Shown in pieces: positions 54,703-62,801 of a DNA stretch of 64,000 bases. Below the pieces are notes generated by a model. It did no database searches. It saw nothing but the letters and a program-made list of their open reading frames with translations, and had not been told where the DNA came from. This DNA comes from Paenibacillus thalictri. GTDB lineage: Bacteria > Bacillota > Bacilli > Paenibacillales > NBRC-103111. How positions within the stretch are numbered: the stretch's first letter is position 1; each line of letters opens with the position of its first letter. The translations under genes were made by a program, and so were the position numbers. The DNA lies in NCBI RefSeq assembly GCF_004307995.1, contig NZ_SIRE01000008.1, positions 248,001 through 312,000 of the forward strand, in the 5' to 3' direction.

Positions 54703-55713
54703 ATGTATCAGGTCATGGTCGTGGAAGACGAACATTGGATTCGCAGCGCAATCGCAAAGATGGTGGAAACAGACGGCGCTTATGAAGTTGTTGCCGAAGC
54801 CGGTAACGGGGAAGAGGCGCTTGAGCTGATTTACAACATATGGCCGACCATCGTGATTACGGATATTATGATGCCGGGGCAAGACGGACTTTGGCTGGCC
54901 CGCGAAATATGCGAAAGAAAATTGCCGGTCATCGCCGTCATTCTGACCGGCTATAACGAATTTGAATACGCGCGGCAGGCGCTGCGATACAATGTAAGCG
55001 ATTTTCTACTGAAGCCGGTGATGGAAGACGAACTGAGCAAAGCGCTTGAGAATGCGCGGGAAAAAATCCCGCAGTTCAGTCATCTGCGGCAATTCTTCTT
55101 GGCGATCCAGCAGTTTTTTGACAAAATAACGGATATGGATCCGCACACGTTGTTTAACGAACAAGCGCAGGTCGTTCAGCTCATCGCTGTCGCCAATTCG
55201 TTGCAGGAAAGCGAAAAAGCCGTGTTGTTCAAAACGTTTTCCGGGAAGTTCAACGATTTGATCCAGACGATAAACCCAGCTTTTGGCCGCTTGGCTTTGG
55301 CTTCGACCCGGACAGATCAGATCGGCTCGCATTTTCTGGCGTTAACCGAGCACTGGCAGCAATATTACAACACCGTATTCAACGGCGAGATGCGGCAAAT
55401 TATCCGCAAGGCGTGCGATTATTTGCAGACCCACTTTGCCCAAGACATATCCGTCCCGGACATGACGCAGCGGTTTCACATCAGCGTCTCTCAATTCAGC
55501 CTGCTGTTCAAAAAATATACCGGACAATCGTTTGTGAACTATTTGAACGGAGTGAGGATCCGGCAAGCGAAACATCATCTTGTCGAAGGCGAACTGAAGG
55601 TGTATGAGATCGCCGAAAACGTCGGCTTTCATTCATTGCCGCACTTCAACCGTGTATTTAAGCAGCTTGTTGGCGTGTCGCCCAACGAATACCGCAAGTC
55701 GATGAGCGTATAA
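54703..55713 (+). CDS. Response regulator with AraC DNA-binding domain
   Basis: 336 residues from the ATG at 54703. An earlier ATG at 54625 overlaps the -10 sequence, and the extra residues do not look like protein. The receiver has E9/D10-type acidic residues in VMVVEDE, the phosphorylation site D54 in VITDIMMPG and K104 in LLKPV. The C-terminal AraC domain includes FHISVSQFSLLFKKYTGQ and VGFHSLPHFNRVFKQ. It is shorter than usual YesN proteins, with a small linker. Lying inside the sulfatase locus with its kinase, it is the best candidate to bind the AATCnGA boxes. Confidence 0.94.
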   Translation: MYQVMVVEDEHWIRSAIAKMVETDGAYEVVAEAGNGEEALELIYNIWPTIVITDIMMPGQDGLWLAREICERKLPVIAVILTGYNEFEYARQALRYNVSDFLLKPVMEDELSKALENAREKIPQFSHLRQFFLAIQQFFDKITDMDPHTLFNEQAQVVQLIAVANSLQESEKAVLFKTFSGKFNDLIQTINPAFGRLALASTRTDQIGSHFLALTEHWQQYYNTVFNGEMRQIIRKACDYLQTHFAQDISVPDMTQRFHISVSQFSLLFKKYTGQSFVNYLNGVRIRQAKHHLVEGELKVYEIAENVGFHSLPHFNRVFKQLVGVSPNEYRKSMSV

Positions 55714-55717
55714 CGCT

Positions 55718-57544
55718 ATGAGGACATTTTTGGCGAACATCCACTTCCGCTATTCGATCAAAACAAAGCTGACCGTCGCTTTTCTGCTGGTCGGTCTGCT
55801 GACCATTTTGATCATGGGCTTATTATCGTACACCTACTACAGCGCCGGGATCAAGCGGGATTTCTACCGCATCTCTCAGGAAGCGACGCTTCGGCTGAAT
55901 CATCATATTGAATTTTATTTGTACCAGCTTGCCAAATCGACTTCGTCCGTGGCCAAAGACGAGCTGGTTCAAGAGTGGCTGCTGCGGGGCGAGCGGTTTA
56001 CTCTGGAGCAAAAGGTCGATGTTCAGAACGTGCTGCGAAGATACGTGGCGCTGAATTATCCGGAAATTATCGGGATGTTTCTATTAACCCCGGACGGCCG
56101 GACTCTGGCGATGTCCAATCTGTCGATCATCAAAGATGATGTGTTTAACGATGAACCGTGGGCCCATAATGGATTTGAAGAAAAAGTGTCGGTCATTTCT
56201 ACGCATACGGCGAAATATACGTCCGGGGACGTACGTGTGCTTTCGCTGGAAACACCGATATTCAGCGTCGACAATATGGACTTTTTGGGAAAGCTGGTTA
56301 TCGACTTTCATCTGGAAGAGATCGGCCGTACTTTCGAGAAAGCGGACCTGGCTCCGCAGGGCCGGTTTTTTATCGTCTCCGACCAGGATTCCATCGTTTA
56401 TTACCCGGAATACAGCTGGCTTGGAGTGGCGCGCAGCGAAACCAAGCTGGGCCAATTGGATCTTTCCAATAGCGAAAGCGCCTCCATCCAGCAATGGAAC
56501 GGAACCAAGACGCTTGTAGCGACTACCAAATCGGAAACGACCGGCTGGACCTTCGTGTCCATCGTGCCGTTTGACGAGATGGCGTCGGCTACGAAAAATA
56601 CGCCCAATGCGATGCTGATTGCGTTTCTGATCATGGCTTTGGGCATCTCGCTCACCGTTCCCCTGTTGTCCAAAACGTTTGTCCAGCCGATTTTGCATCT
56701 TGGACACGTCATGAGAAGCGTAGAACGGGGCGATTTGTCCGTCCGCGCGGAGCAAGTGTACGGGCACGACGAATTCCAGTATTTAAACCGCAGCTTCAAT
56801 ACGATGATCGACCGGATCAATGAGCTGCTCGATACCGTCAACCATCTGCAGTTCAAGGAAATGAACCTGCAGCTGAGGGAAAAAGAAGCGCTGATCAAAG
56901 CTTTGCAAAATCAGATTCACCCGCATTTCTTGTATAATTCGCTTGATATTATCAAAAGCATGGCTTATTTGGAGGATATGCCGGACATCGTTACGATGGC
57001 GCGCGGTTTGGCCGATTTTTACCGCTACACGGCGCAGGATACAAATTCCATCGTGAGGTTGGCCGAGGAATTAAACCAGCTGAAGATGTACTTGTCGATC
57101 ATTCATATTCGGTTCCCGGGGACCTTCCGCAGCCAATTCAGCGTAAATGACAAATTTATGGATTGCCGTATTCCTAAGCTGATTATTCAGCCTATTGTGG
57201 AGAATGCGGTAAAATACGCCATCGAGCCGAAAGCGGGCAAAGGCAGCATCATTGTCAACGCCTTCGACGACGATGCCGATCTTGTCATCGAGGTGGCCGA
57301 TAACGGGCCGGGCATCCGGGCCGATCGCTTGCGGCAAATCCATGAGATGGTGATGCAAATTACCGAAAGCGATTCGATCGGTTACGTCAAGCAGCAAACA
57401 TTGGGCATCGCCAATGTGCATGCGCGGATCATCCTGCAATACGGAAGGAAATACGGGCTAAGAGTAGATTCCTTCGAAGGCCGCGGAACGGTTGTTTCCA
57501 TTCGTCTGCCGCTGGATATGATTCAAGCCGGTAGCCAAGAGTAA
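55718..57544 (+). CDS. YesM-type sensor histidine kinase
   Basis: 608 residues, starting 4 bases after the response regulator. There are two membrane segments (LTVAFLLVGLLTILIMGLL near residue 25 and MLIAFLIMALGISLTVPLL near 300) around a Cache-type sensing domain, then HAMP. The phosphoacceptor is H403 in IHPHFLYNSLD. ATPase boxes are QPIVENAVKYA and DNGPGI. It would detect a glycan fragment outside the cell. Unlike the pair at 4774, the regulator gene comes before the kinase gene. A sulfatase gene follows on the same strand. Confidence 0.95.
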   Translation: MRTFLANIHFRYSIKTKLTVAFLLVGLLTILIMGLLSYTYYSAGIKRDFYRISQEATLRLNHHIEFYLYQLAKSTSSVAKDELVQEWLLRGERFTLEQKVDVQNVLRRYVALNYPEIIGMFLLTPDGRTLAMSNLSIIKDDVFNDEPWAHNGFEEKVSVISTHTAKYTSGDVRVLSLETPIFSVDNMDFLGKLVIDFHLEEIGRTFEKADLAPQGRFFIVSDQDSIVYYPEYSWLGVARSETKLGQLDLSNSESASIQQWNGTKTLVATTKSETTGWTFVSIVPFDEMASATKNTPNAMLIAFLIMALGISLTVPLLSKTFVQPILHLGHVMRSVERGDLSVRAEQVYGHDEFQYLNRSFNTMIDRINELLDTVNHLQFKEMNLQLREKEALIKALQNQIHPHFLYNSLDIIKSMAYLEDMPDIVTMARGLADFYRYTAQDTNSIVRLAEELNQLKMYLSIIHIRFPGTFRSQFSVNDKFMDCRIPKLIIQPIVENAVKYAIEPKAGKGSIIVNAFDDDADLVIEVADNGPGIRADRLRQIHEMVMQITESDSIGYVKQQTLGIANVHARIILQYGRKYGLRVDSFEGRGTVVSIRLPLDMIQAGSQE

Positions 57545-57572
57545 GCACTTAAGGAAAGCGAGGTTTTTTAGG

Positions 57573-59033
57573 ATGAAAGCGATTATGCTGATGTTTGACA
57601 CGCTGAACAGACGCCATCTGCCTCCTTACGGATGCGACTGGGTTCATGCGCCCAACTTTCAACGGCTTGCCGGGAGGTCGGTTGTATTCGACCAAGCTTA
57701 TGTAGGCAGCATGCCGTGCATGCCGGCAAGGCGGGAGCTGCAAACGGGCAGGTACAATTTTCTTCACCGCAGCTGGGGACCGATGGAGCCGTTTGACGAT
57801 TCCATGCCGGAGCTGATGAAACAAAACGGCGTTTATTCGCATCTGGTGACCGATCATCAGCATTATTGGGAGGACGGGGGCGGGACGTATCATACCCGCT
57901 ACAGCTCGTTTGAGCTGATTCGCGGCCAGGAAGGCGATCCTTGGAAAGGCGAGGTGGCCGATCCGCCGATGCCGGATATGGTCGGTATGAAAAGGATGCA
58001 CCCGATGATCCGGCAGGATTGGGTGAACCGCCAGCACATCCGCGAGGAATGCGATTTTCCGCAGGCGCAAACGATGGAGAGAGGGCTGGAGTTCATCCGG
58101 ACCAACCATACGGAAGACCGGTGGTTCCTCCAGATCGAAACCTTCGATCCGCATGAGCCCTTCTTTGCGCCGCAAAATTACCGCGATTTATATCCGCATG
58201 ACTACAACGGGAAACATTTTGATTGGCCGCCTTACGGCCCGGTGCAGGAAACCGAAGAAGAAATCCGCCATGTGCGGTATGAGTATGCGGCGCTGCTCAG
58301 CATGTGCGATCATTATCTCGGCAAAGTGCTGGACATGATGGATGAGCTGGACTTGTGGAAAGATACGCTGCTGATCGTCAACACCGATCACGGATATTTG
58401 CTGGGTGAGCACGATTGGTGGGCCAAAACCATCATGCCGTTTTATAACGAGATCGCCCACACGCCGCTGTTTATCTGGGACCCGCGCTGCGGTAAACAAG
58501 GCGAACGCCGCGACGCTCTGGTGCAGACGATCGACTTGGCGCCAACGCTGCTGGAGTATTTCGGGCTGGATATCCCGACGAATATGCAAGGGCACGTGCT
58601 GAAGGACACTATCGCCGATAACCGCAAAGTACGCGAGGCCGCGCTGTTCGGATTGCACGGCGGACATGTCAATGTAACGGATGGACGTTATGTGTACATG
58701 CGCGCGCCGGTATCCAAGGACAATACGCCGCTTTACAACTATACGCTGATGCCTACGCATATGCGCAGCCGATTTTCCGTGAAGGAACTGCAGGAAATCG
58801 CTTTGCAGAAGCCGTTTGCTTTTACCAAAGGCGTGCAAACGATGAAAATCAAAGCCTCCGGTTACAATCAGGCTCACTCATTTGGCACGCTGTTGTACGA
58901 TGTCGTTGACGATCCGCAGCAGCAGCGGGCAATTCAGGATGCCGACTTGGAGCAAACGATGATCGGCCATCTGAAACGGCTGATGGAACAAAATGATGCT
59001 CCGCCCGAGCAATATGAGCGACTGGGAATTTAA
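57573..59033 (+). CDS. Sulfatase, formylglycine type (third, CMPAR motif)
   Basis: 486 residues from the ATG at 57573, with AAAGCGAGG upstream. The start MKAIMLMFDTLNRRHLPPYG is typical of the branch that includes phosphonate monoester hydrolase-like and glycosaminoglycan sulfatases. The motif is C49-M-P-A-R, with alanine instead of serine at the fourth place; C-x-P-x-R is enough for formylglycine formation. The second metal site is IVNTDHGYLLGEHDWW. There is no signal peptide. It probably shares the transcript of the two-component pair and is followed by a strong terminator. Confidence 0.92.
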   Translation: MKAIMLMFDTLNRRHLPPYGCDWVHAPNFQRLAGRSVVFDQAYVGSMPCMPARRELQTGRYNFLHRSWGPMEPFDDSMPELMKQNGVYSHLVTDHQHYWEDGGGTYHTRYSSFELIRGQEGDPWKGEVADPPMPDMVGMKRMHPMIRQDWVNRQHIREECDFPQAQTMERGLEFIRTNHTEDRWFLQIETFDPHEPFFAPQNYRDLYPHDYNGKHFDWPPYGPVQETEEEIRHVRYEYAALLSMCDHYLGKVLDMMDELDLWKDTLLIVNTDHGYLLGEHDWWAKTIMPFYNEIAHTPLFIWDPRCGKQGERRDALVQTIDLAPTLLEYFGLDIPTNMQGHVLKDTIADNRKVREAALFGLHGGHVNVTDGRYVYMRAPVSKDNTPLYNYTLMPTHMRSRFSVKELQEIALQKPFAFTKGVQTMKIKASGYNQAHSFGTLLYDVVDDPQQQRAIQDADLEQTMIGHLKRLMEQNDAPPEQYERLGI

Positions 59034-59049
59034 GGTATTTCCGCCTGCC

Positions 59050-59095
59050 GCACCTCTTTTGTTAACGTCCAGTTAACAAAGGGGGTGCTTTTTTT
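59050..59095 (+). terminator. Strong intrinsic terminator after the third sulfatase
   Basis: A stem starting GCACCTCTTTTGTTAAC pairs with GTTAACAAAGGGGGTGC around a 5-base loop, followed by a T run. Confidence 0.9.
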
Positions 59096-59115
59096 ATCGG
59101 CATCTGAAAATATTG

Positions 59116-59169
59116 CACATCCAATCTGAGAAGTGTCTCATTTCTCGGCATCGCCTCAGCGTTTATAAT
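59116..59169 (+). promoter_or_regulatory. Promoter with AATCTGA box before the last importer operon
   Basis: TTGCACATCCAATCTGA, with AATCTGA at 59123-59129, lies exactly 41 bases before TATAAT (59164-59169). The -35 region (TTTCTC) is poor. It shares TGCA and AATCnGA and the spacing with the sites at 49454 and 51035, so it may belong to the same regulon. Confidence 0.58.
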
Positions 59170-59204
59170 GAACAATGTTACAGCATAGAAGGAGGGAGGG
59201 GCCT

Positions 59205-60143
59205 ATGGATAAATGGGCGGCAATGGAAGGGCACAGACGGAACGTGAAGACAAAGGGGATCGGCTATCGCTGCTGGAAAGCCAGATATGGATATTTGTTT
59301 CTTGTTCCCGTATTTTTGATCATGGGCATCTTTAAGTATTATCCTGCGGCCACGGCGGTTGTGATGTCGTTATTTGAATGGAATGGCTTTAACTATCGCG
59401 AATTTATCGGGCTCGGCAACTTTATTTCCATGTGGAGCGACGATACGTTTGTGGCATCGCTGCGGAACGTTGCGATTTTTGCGGCGGCGGATATTGTGAA
59501 GACGCTGACGGTGCCGCTGCTCGCGGCGGAGCTGGTATATTGGGTGAGCTCCCGCAAGGCAAAGGAAACGTACAAGTTTATTTTCGTGCTGCCGATGGTC
59601 GTTCCGACGATGGTTATCATCCTGATGTGGAAATGGATTTACAACCCGACCTTCGGAGCGCTTAATTTGGCGCTAAATGCATTGGGGGGACATTCCAATC
59701 ACGCTTGGCTTGGAAGCGCTGACACAGCGCTGATTTCAATTATCGGCGTCGGGTTCCCGTGGATTGGCGGGATCGCATTTCTTATTTATTTGGGTGGGCT
59801 GCAGGCGATCCCGGACGAGCTGCACGAGGCGGCGCGGATTGACGGCGCGGGCGTGTGGAACCGGTTTCTGCGCATCGATCTTCCGCTGATCGCCGGGCAG
59901 ATGAAGGTGCTGATCATTTTGTCCTTGATCCAGTCGATGAACAGCTTTGAGAATGTACTCGTATTGACTAATGGCGGTCCGGGCAATTATACGATGGTGC
60001 CGGCGCTGCATCTGTATCAGCAGGGCATCACCTACAACCGGATGGGATATGCCAGCGCCATCGGCGTCATCATGTTTGCGCTGATTTTCGTCCTGACCGT
60101 AATCAGCTATCAATTCAAGAAGGAGGGGAAACGGCATGCTTAA
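59205..60143 (+). CDS. ABC sugar importer permease, MalF type
   Basis: 312 residues from the ATG at 59205, after a long GGAGGGAGGGG. Start codons before it lack this. It has six membrane segments, with YGYLFLVPVFLIMGIFKYYP and the EAA loop EAARIDGAGVWNRFLRIDLP, and the late NVLVLTNGGPGNYTMVPAL. This is the MalF/UgpA type, different from the LplB-type permeases elsewhere in the window. The next permease begins 8 bases before its end. It belongs to the sixth importer, whose receptor follows the two permeases. Confidence 0.95.
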   Translation: MDKWAAMEGHRRNVKTKGIGYRCWKARYGYLFLVPVFLIMGIFKYYPAATAVVMSLFEWNGFNYREFIGLGNFISMWSDDTFVASLRNVAIFAAADIVKTLTVPLLAAELVYWVSSRKAKETYKFIFVLPMVVPTMVIILMWKWIYNPTFGALNLALNALGGHSNHAWLGSADTALISIIGVGFPWIGGIAFLIYLGGLQAIPDELHEAARIDGAGVWNRFLRIDLPLIAGQMKVLIILSLIQSMNSFENVLVLTNGGPGNYTMVPALHLYQQGITYNRMGYASAIGVIMFALIFVLTVISYQFKKEGKRHA

Positions 60144-61014
60144 GAACGTCACGGATCCAAGCGCTGTCGTCATCGACGGCAGAGCAACCGTGCGCCGTGC
60201 GAGAAACCTCCAGCAAATTTTCATTCACATTATGTTGTTTGCGCTTGCATTTTGCACTTTGTTTCCTTTCTACCTTATGGTGAACTCTTCATTTAAATAC
60301 AAGATGCAAATCGTGGACAACGTATGGTTTCTGACACCGCCGTTTCATCTGGATAATTACATTAATGCGATCAGGCAAATCTCCCCGTTTATGCTGAATT
60401 CCATCATCGTCACTGCGGGCATTGTGCTGGGGGTTGTTGTTGTGGCCGTTATGGCCGGTTACGCTTTTGTCCGCTTTGATATGCCGGGGGGCAATCTGCT
60501 GTTTTTTCTGATCATCTCCTTAATGATGATTCCTTCGTTTCTGCTTTTGCTGCCGCAATTCGTCCTAGTGAACAAAATGGGGCTCTTAAACACTTACGCC
60601 GTGCAAATTTTGCCGCCGATCGGGGCGCTGGCGCCCATGGCCGTTTTACTCGCCAGAACGTATTTCGCCTCTTTATCCACCTCTCTGTTTGAAGCGGCAA
60701 GCATAGACGGGGCGGGGGAACTGCGAATTTTGCTGAGTGTTGTCGTGCCTCTTTCGATGCCGGTCATCGCTACCATCGCCGTGATCGATTCGCTGGCCGG
60801 ATGGAACAATTTTATTTGGCCGCTGATGACTGCATCCAAGGAAAGCGTCAAGCCGGTTATTATCGCATTGCAGGGAATTATGAACAATACGCAAAACGAA
60901 CAAGGTGTGCAGCTTGCCGGGTATGTGGCGGCATCGATCCCGCTGCTGCTGTTTTTCCTGCTCGCCACCAAGCAGTTTGTGTCCGGATTAAGCTCCGGGG
61001 CGATTAAAGCTTAA
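60136..61014 (+). CDS. ABC sugar importer permease, MalG type
   Basis: 292 residues. The ATG lies inside the last codons of the previous gene with AAGGAGGGG before it, so translation is coupled. The family signs are FPFYLMVNSSFKYKMQIV, MMIPSFLLLLPQFVLVNKMG and the EAA loop EAASIDGAGELRILLSVVVP. The end is GLSSGAIKA. It has six membrane segments. It pairs with the preceding MalF-type permease. Confidence 0.95.
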   Translation: MLKNVTDPSAVVIDGRATVRRARNLQQIFIHIMLFALAFCTLFPFYLMVNSSFKYKMQIVDNVWFLTPPFHLDNYINAIRQISPFMLNSIIVTAGIVLGVVVVAVMAGYAFVRFDMPGGNLLFFLIISLMMIPSFLLLLPQFVLVNKMGLLNTYAVQILPPIGALAPMAVLLARTYFASLSTSLFEAASIDGAGELRILLSVVVPLSMPVIATIAVIDSLAGWNNFIWPLMTASKESVKPVIIALQGIMNNTQNEQGVQLAGYVAASIPLLLFFLLATKQFVSGLSSGAIKA

Positions 61015-61052
61015 GTTCCATTAGATTTGAACCATAAAAAGGAGCGTTGAAT

Positions 61053-62525
61053 ATGGAGAACAAACGTAAACAGAGAAGCTTGAGGCTGCCGGCTTTGCTG
61101 GTCGCATTGGCGGCAGCGGTTTCCGTATCGGCTTGCACCATTCAAAGTCCGGCGGAACCGGAGAAGGAGAGCACCAAAAATGCGGGTGCCTCCGTAACGA
61201 TATCGTGGGGAGTACAGAAGCCCAAAAAGGAGGCGGATGAGAGCGTATACAATAAAGTCATCAGCGAATACATGAAATTAAATCCGAAGGTGCAGGTCAA
61301 AATGGCGTATACGGAATATACCGACGACGCGCAGTGGACGACATGGCTCAACTCGCAGCTGCTTGGCGGCGCGGCTCCCGATGTCGTCGCTACGTGGCAC
61401 GTCCCGGCGATGGAAAACTTCCGCAAAGGTCTTGTCGTCGATCTGAAGCCATATCTGGACAAGCAAAATCCGTACGATTCGAAGCAGCGCTCCTGGTGGG
61501 ACAGCTATTCGACCGGCCTGATCAACCAGAACATGGACAATACGAACAGCGCGGTTCCTTCGGTTCCGCTGTCTACGGTTGCGGTGAAGGTATTTTATAA
61601 CAAAAGCTTGTTTGCCAAGGCGGGCGTTACCACTACTCCGAAAACGTTCGGCGAGCTGCTCGCGATATCCGAGAAGCTGAAAACCGCGGGAGTCGCTCCG
61701 TTTATAGCTCCGAACAAATCGCCGGCCGACAATGTGCTCAACTGGCTGCACCGGATGTTTATGGACCAGATGATCGAATCGTACATCCCACAGCTGGACT
61801 TGGACAAAAACGGGCTGATTGAGCTTAACGAAATTGTCGCAGGCACGCAGAAGGGCGTCATTGATTTGGAAAAAGCGCCATGGGGAGACAGCGTCGATCT
61901 TCTGAAGACATTCTCGAAGTATTGGTATCCCGGCTACAACGGCATAGACACGCAAACGGCGACGGACTTGTTTATTAAGCAGGAAGGCGCCATGATGATG
62001 CAAACCGGCAACAACTTGAAAACATTTATCGAAAACCCGGACCGCAAGTTTGACATCGGATTTTTCTCGTTTCCGTATTTGACCAAACAAGACGCGCCCA
62101 ATGCCATTGAAAAGCTTCACGAGATGGGCGGAGCGCCGCAAAACAACTTCTCCATTCCAAGCTCCGCCAAAGGCGAAAAGCTGGACGCCGCCGTCAACTT
62201 CCTGCAATTTCTGGCTTCCGAGAAAGGCGCGGCATTGTTTGCCGAAGGTTTCTGGTGGACGCCCGCGACCAAAGACGCAACACTTCCCGCGGCTCTGAAC
62301 GGGATGTATATCGAAGGCAGCACGTCGAGCCTGCGTCTGCTTGCGCCGCAGACCAACCAGAAGTTGTATCAGGATGATACGATGGTAGGTCAGCTGTTCC
62401 TCGAAGGCAAAACAACGGCCAAGGAATTCAACTCGATCTTAAACAAAGACTTGAAGAGCACGGTCGACCAGCTTGCCAAGCAAAACGGATGGTCGGAAGC
62501 GAATAACTGGGGACTGAAGAAATAA
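61053..62525 (+). CDS. Extracellular sugar-binding lipoprotein
   Basis: 490 residues from the ATG at 61053, 8 bases after AAAAGGAG. The signal ends VSAC (Cys28). The mature part has WGVQKPKKEADESVYNKV, LNPKVQVKMAYTEYTDD, LLGGAAPDVVATW, then FGELLAISEKLKTAGVAPF and PSSAKGEKLDAAVNFLQF. It is a family 1 (UgpB-like) receptor serving the two permeases just upstream. A 14-bp perfect hairpin follows in the gap to the next sulfatase. Confidence 0.94.
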   Translation: MENKRKQRSLRLPALLVALAAAVSVSACTIQSPAEPEKESTKNAGASVTISWGVQKPKKEADESVYNKVISEYMKLNPKVQVKMAYTEYTDDAQWTTWLNSQLLGGAAPDVVATWHVPAMENFRKGLVVDLKPYLDKQNPYDSKQRSWWDSYSTGLINQNMDNTNSAVPSVPLSTVAVKVFYNKSLFAKAGVTTTPKTFGELLAISEKLKTAGVAPFIAPNKSPADNVLNWLHRMFMDQMIESYIPQLDLDKNGLIELNEIVAGTQKGVIDLEKAPWGDSVDLLKTFSKYWYPGYNGIDTQTATDLFIKQEGAMMMQTGNNLKTFIENPDRKFDIGFFSFPYLTKQDAPNAIEKLHEMGGAPQNNFSIPSSAKGEKLDAAVNFLQFLASEKGAALFAEGFWWTPATKDATLPAALNGMYIEGSTSSLRLLAPQTNQKLYQDDTMVGQLFLEGKTTAKEFNSILNKDLKSTVDQLAKQNGWSEANNWGLKK

Positions 62526-62616
62526 GGTAAAGAAAGTATGTCCGACGAAAAAAAATCCGAGAACATTTATTCATGGGTGTGGGTATTGCGGGAAAGGGAT
62601 GGCATTCCACCGCTCG

Positions 62617-62667
62617 TGAAAACCGTGTTTCTTTTGAATTTACCTTGCGGTAAAAACACGGTTTTCA
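62617..62667. repeat. 14-bp perfect inverted repeat after the importer operon
   Basis: TGAAAACCGTGTTT (62617-62630) and AAACACGGTTTTCA (62654-62667) around a 23-base loop. The right arm has its own T-run but none follows, so it may be a weak terminator or an RNA-stability hairpin between the importer and the fourth sulfatase. No gene is seen in this 276-base gap. Confidence 0.65.
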
Positions 62668-62801
62668 AGGCGGACGTAAACTTTCCATACCATTCCCTTA
62701 TCCTCCATACACCTGCATGAATAAATTTTCACGATAACCAATCCGTCGGACACACTCCTAGGAGAAAATCTCCGAATATCGGCAAAGGATGTGTCAGCGT
62801 A

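Noticed and set aside
62538-62720. 60-codon open frame after the last binding protein
   Set aside because: It has no ribosome site and contains the 14-bp inverted repeat, so the sequence is better explained as an RNA hairpin.
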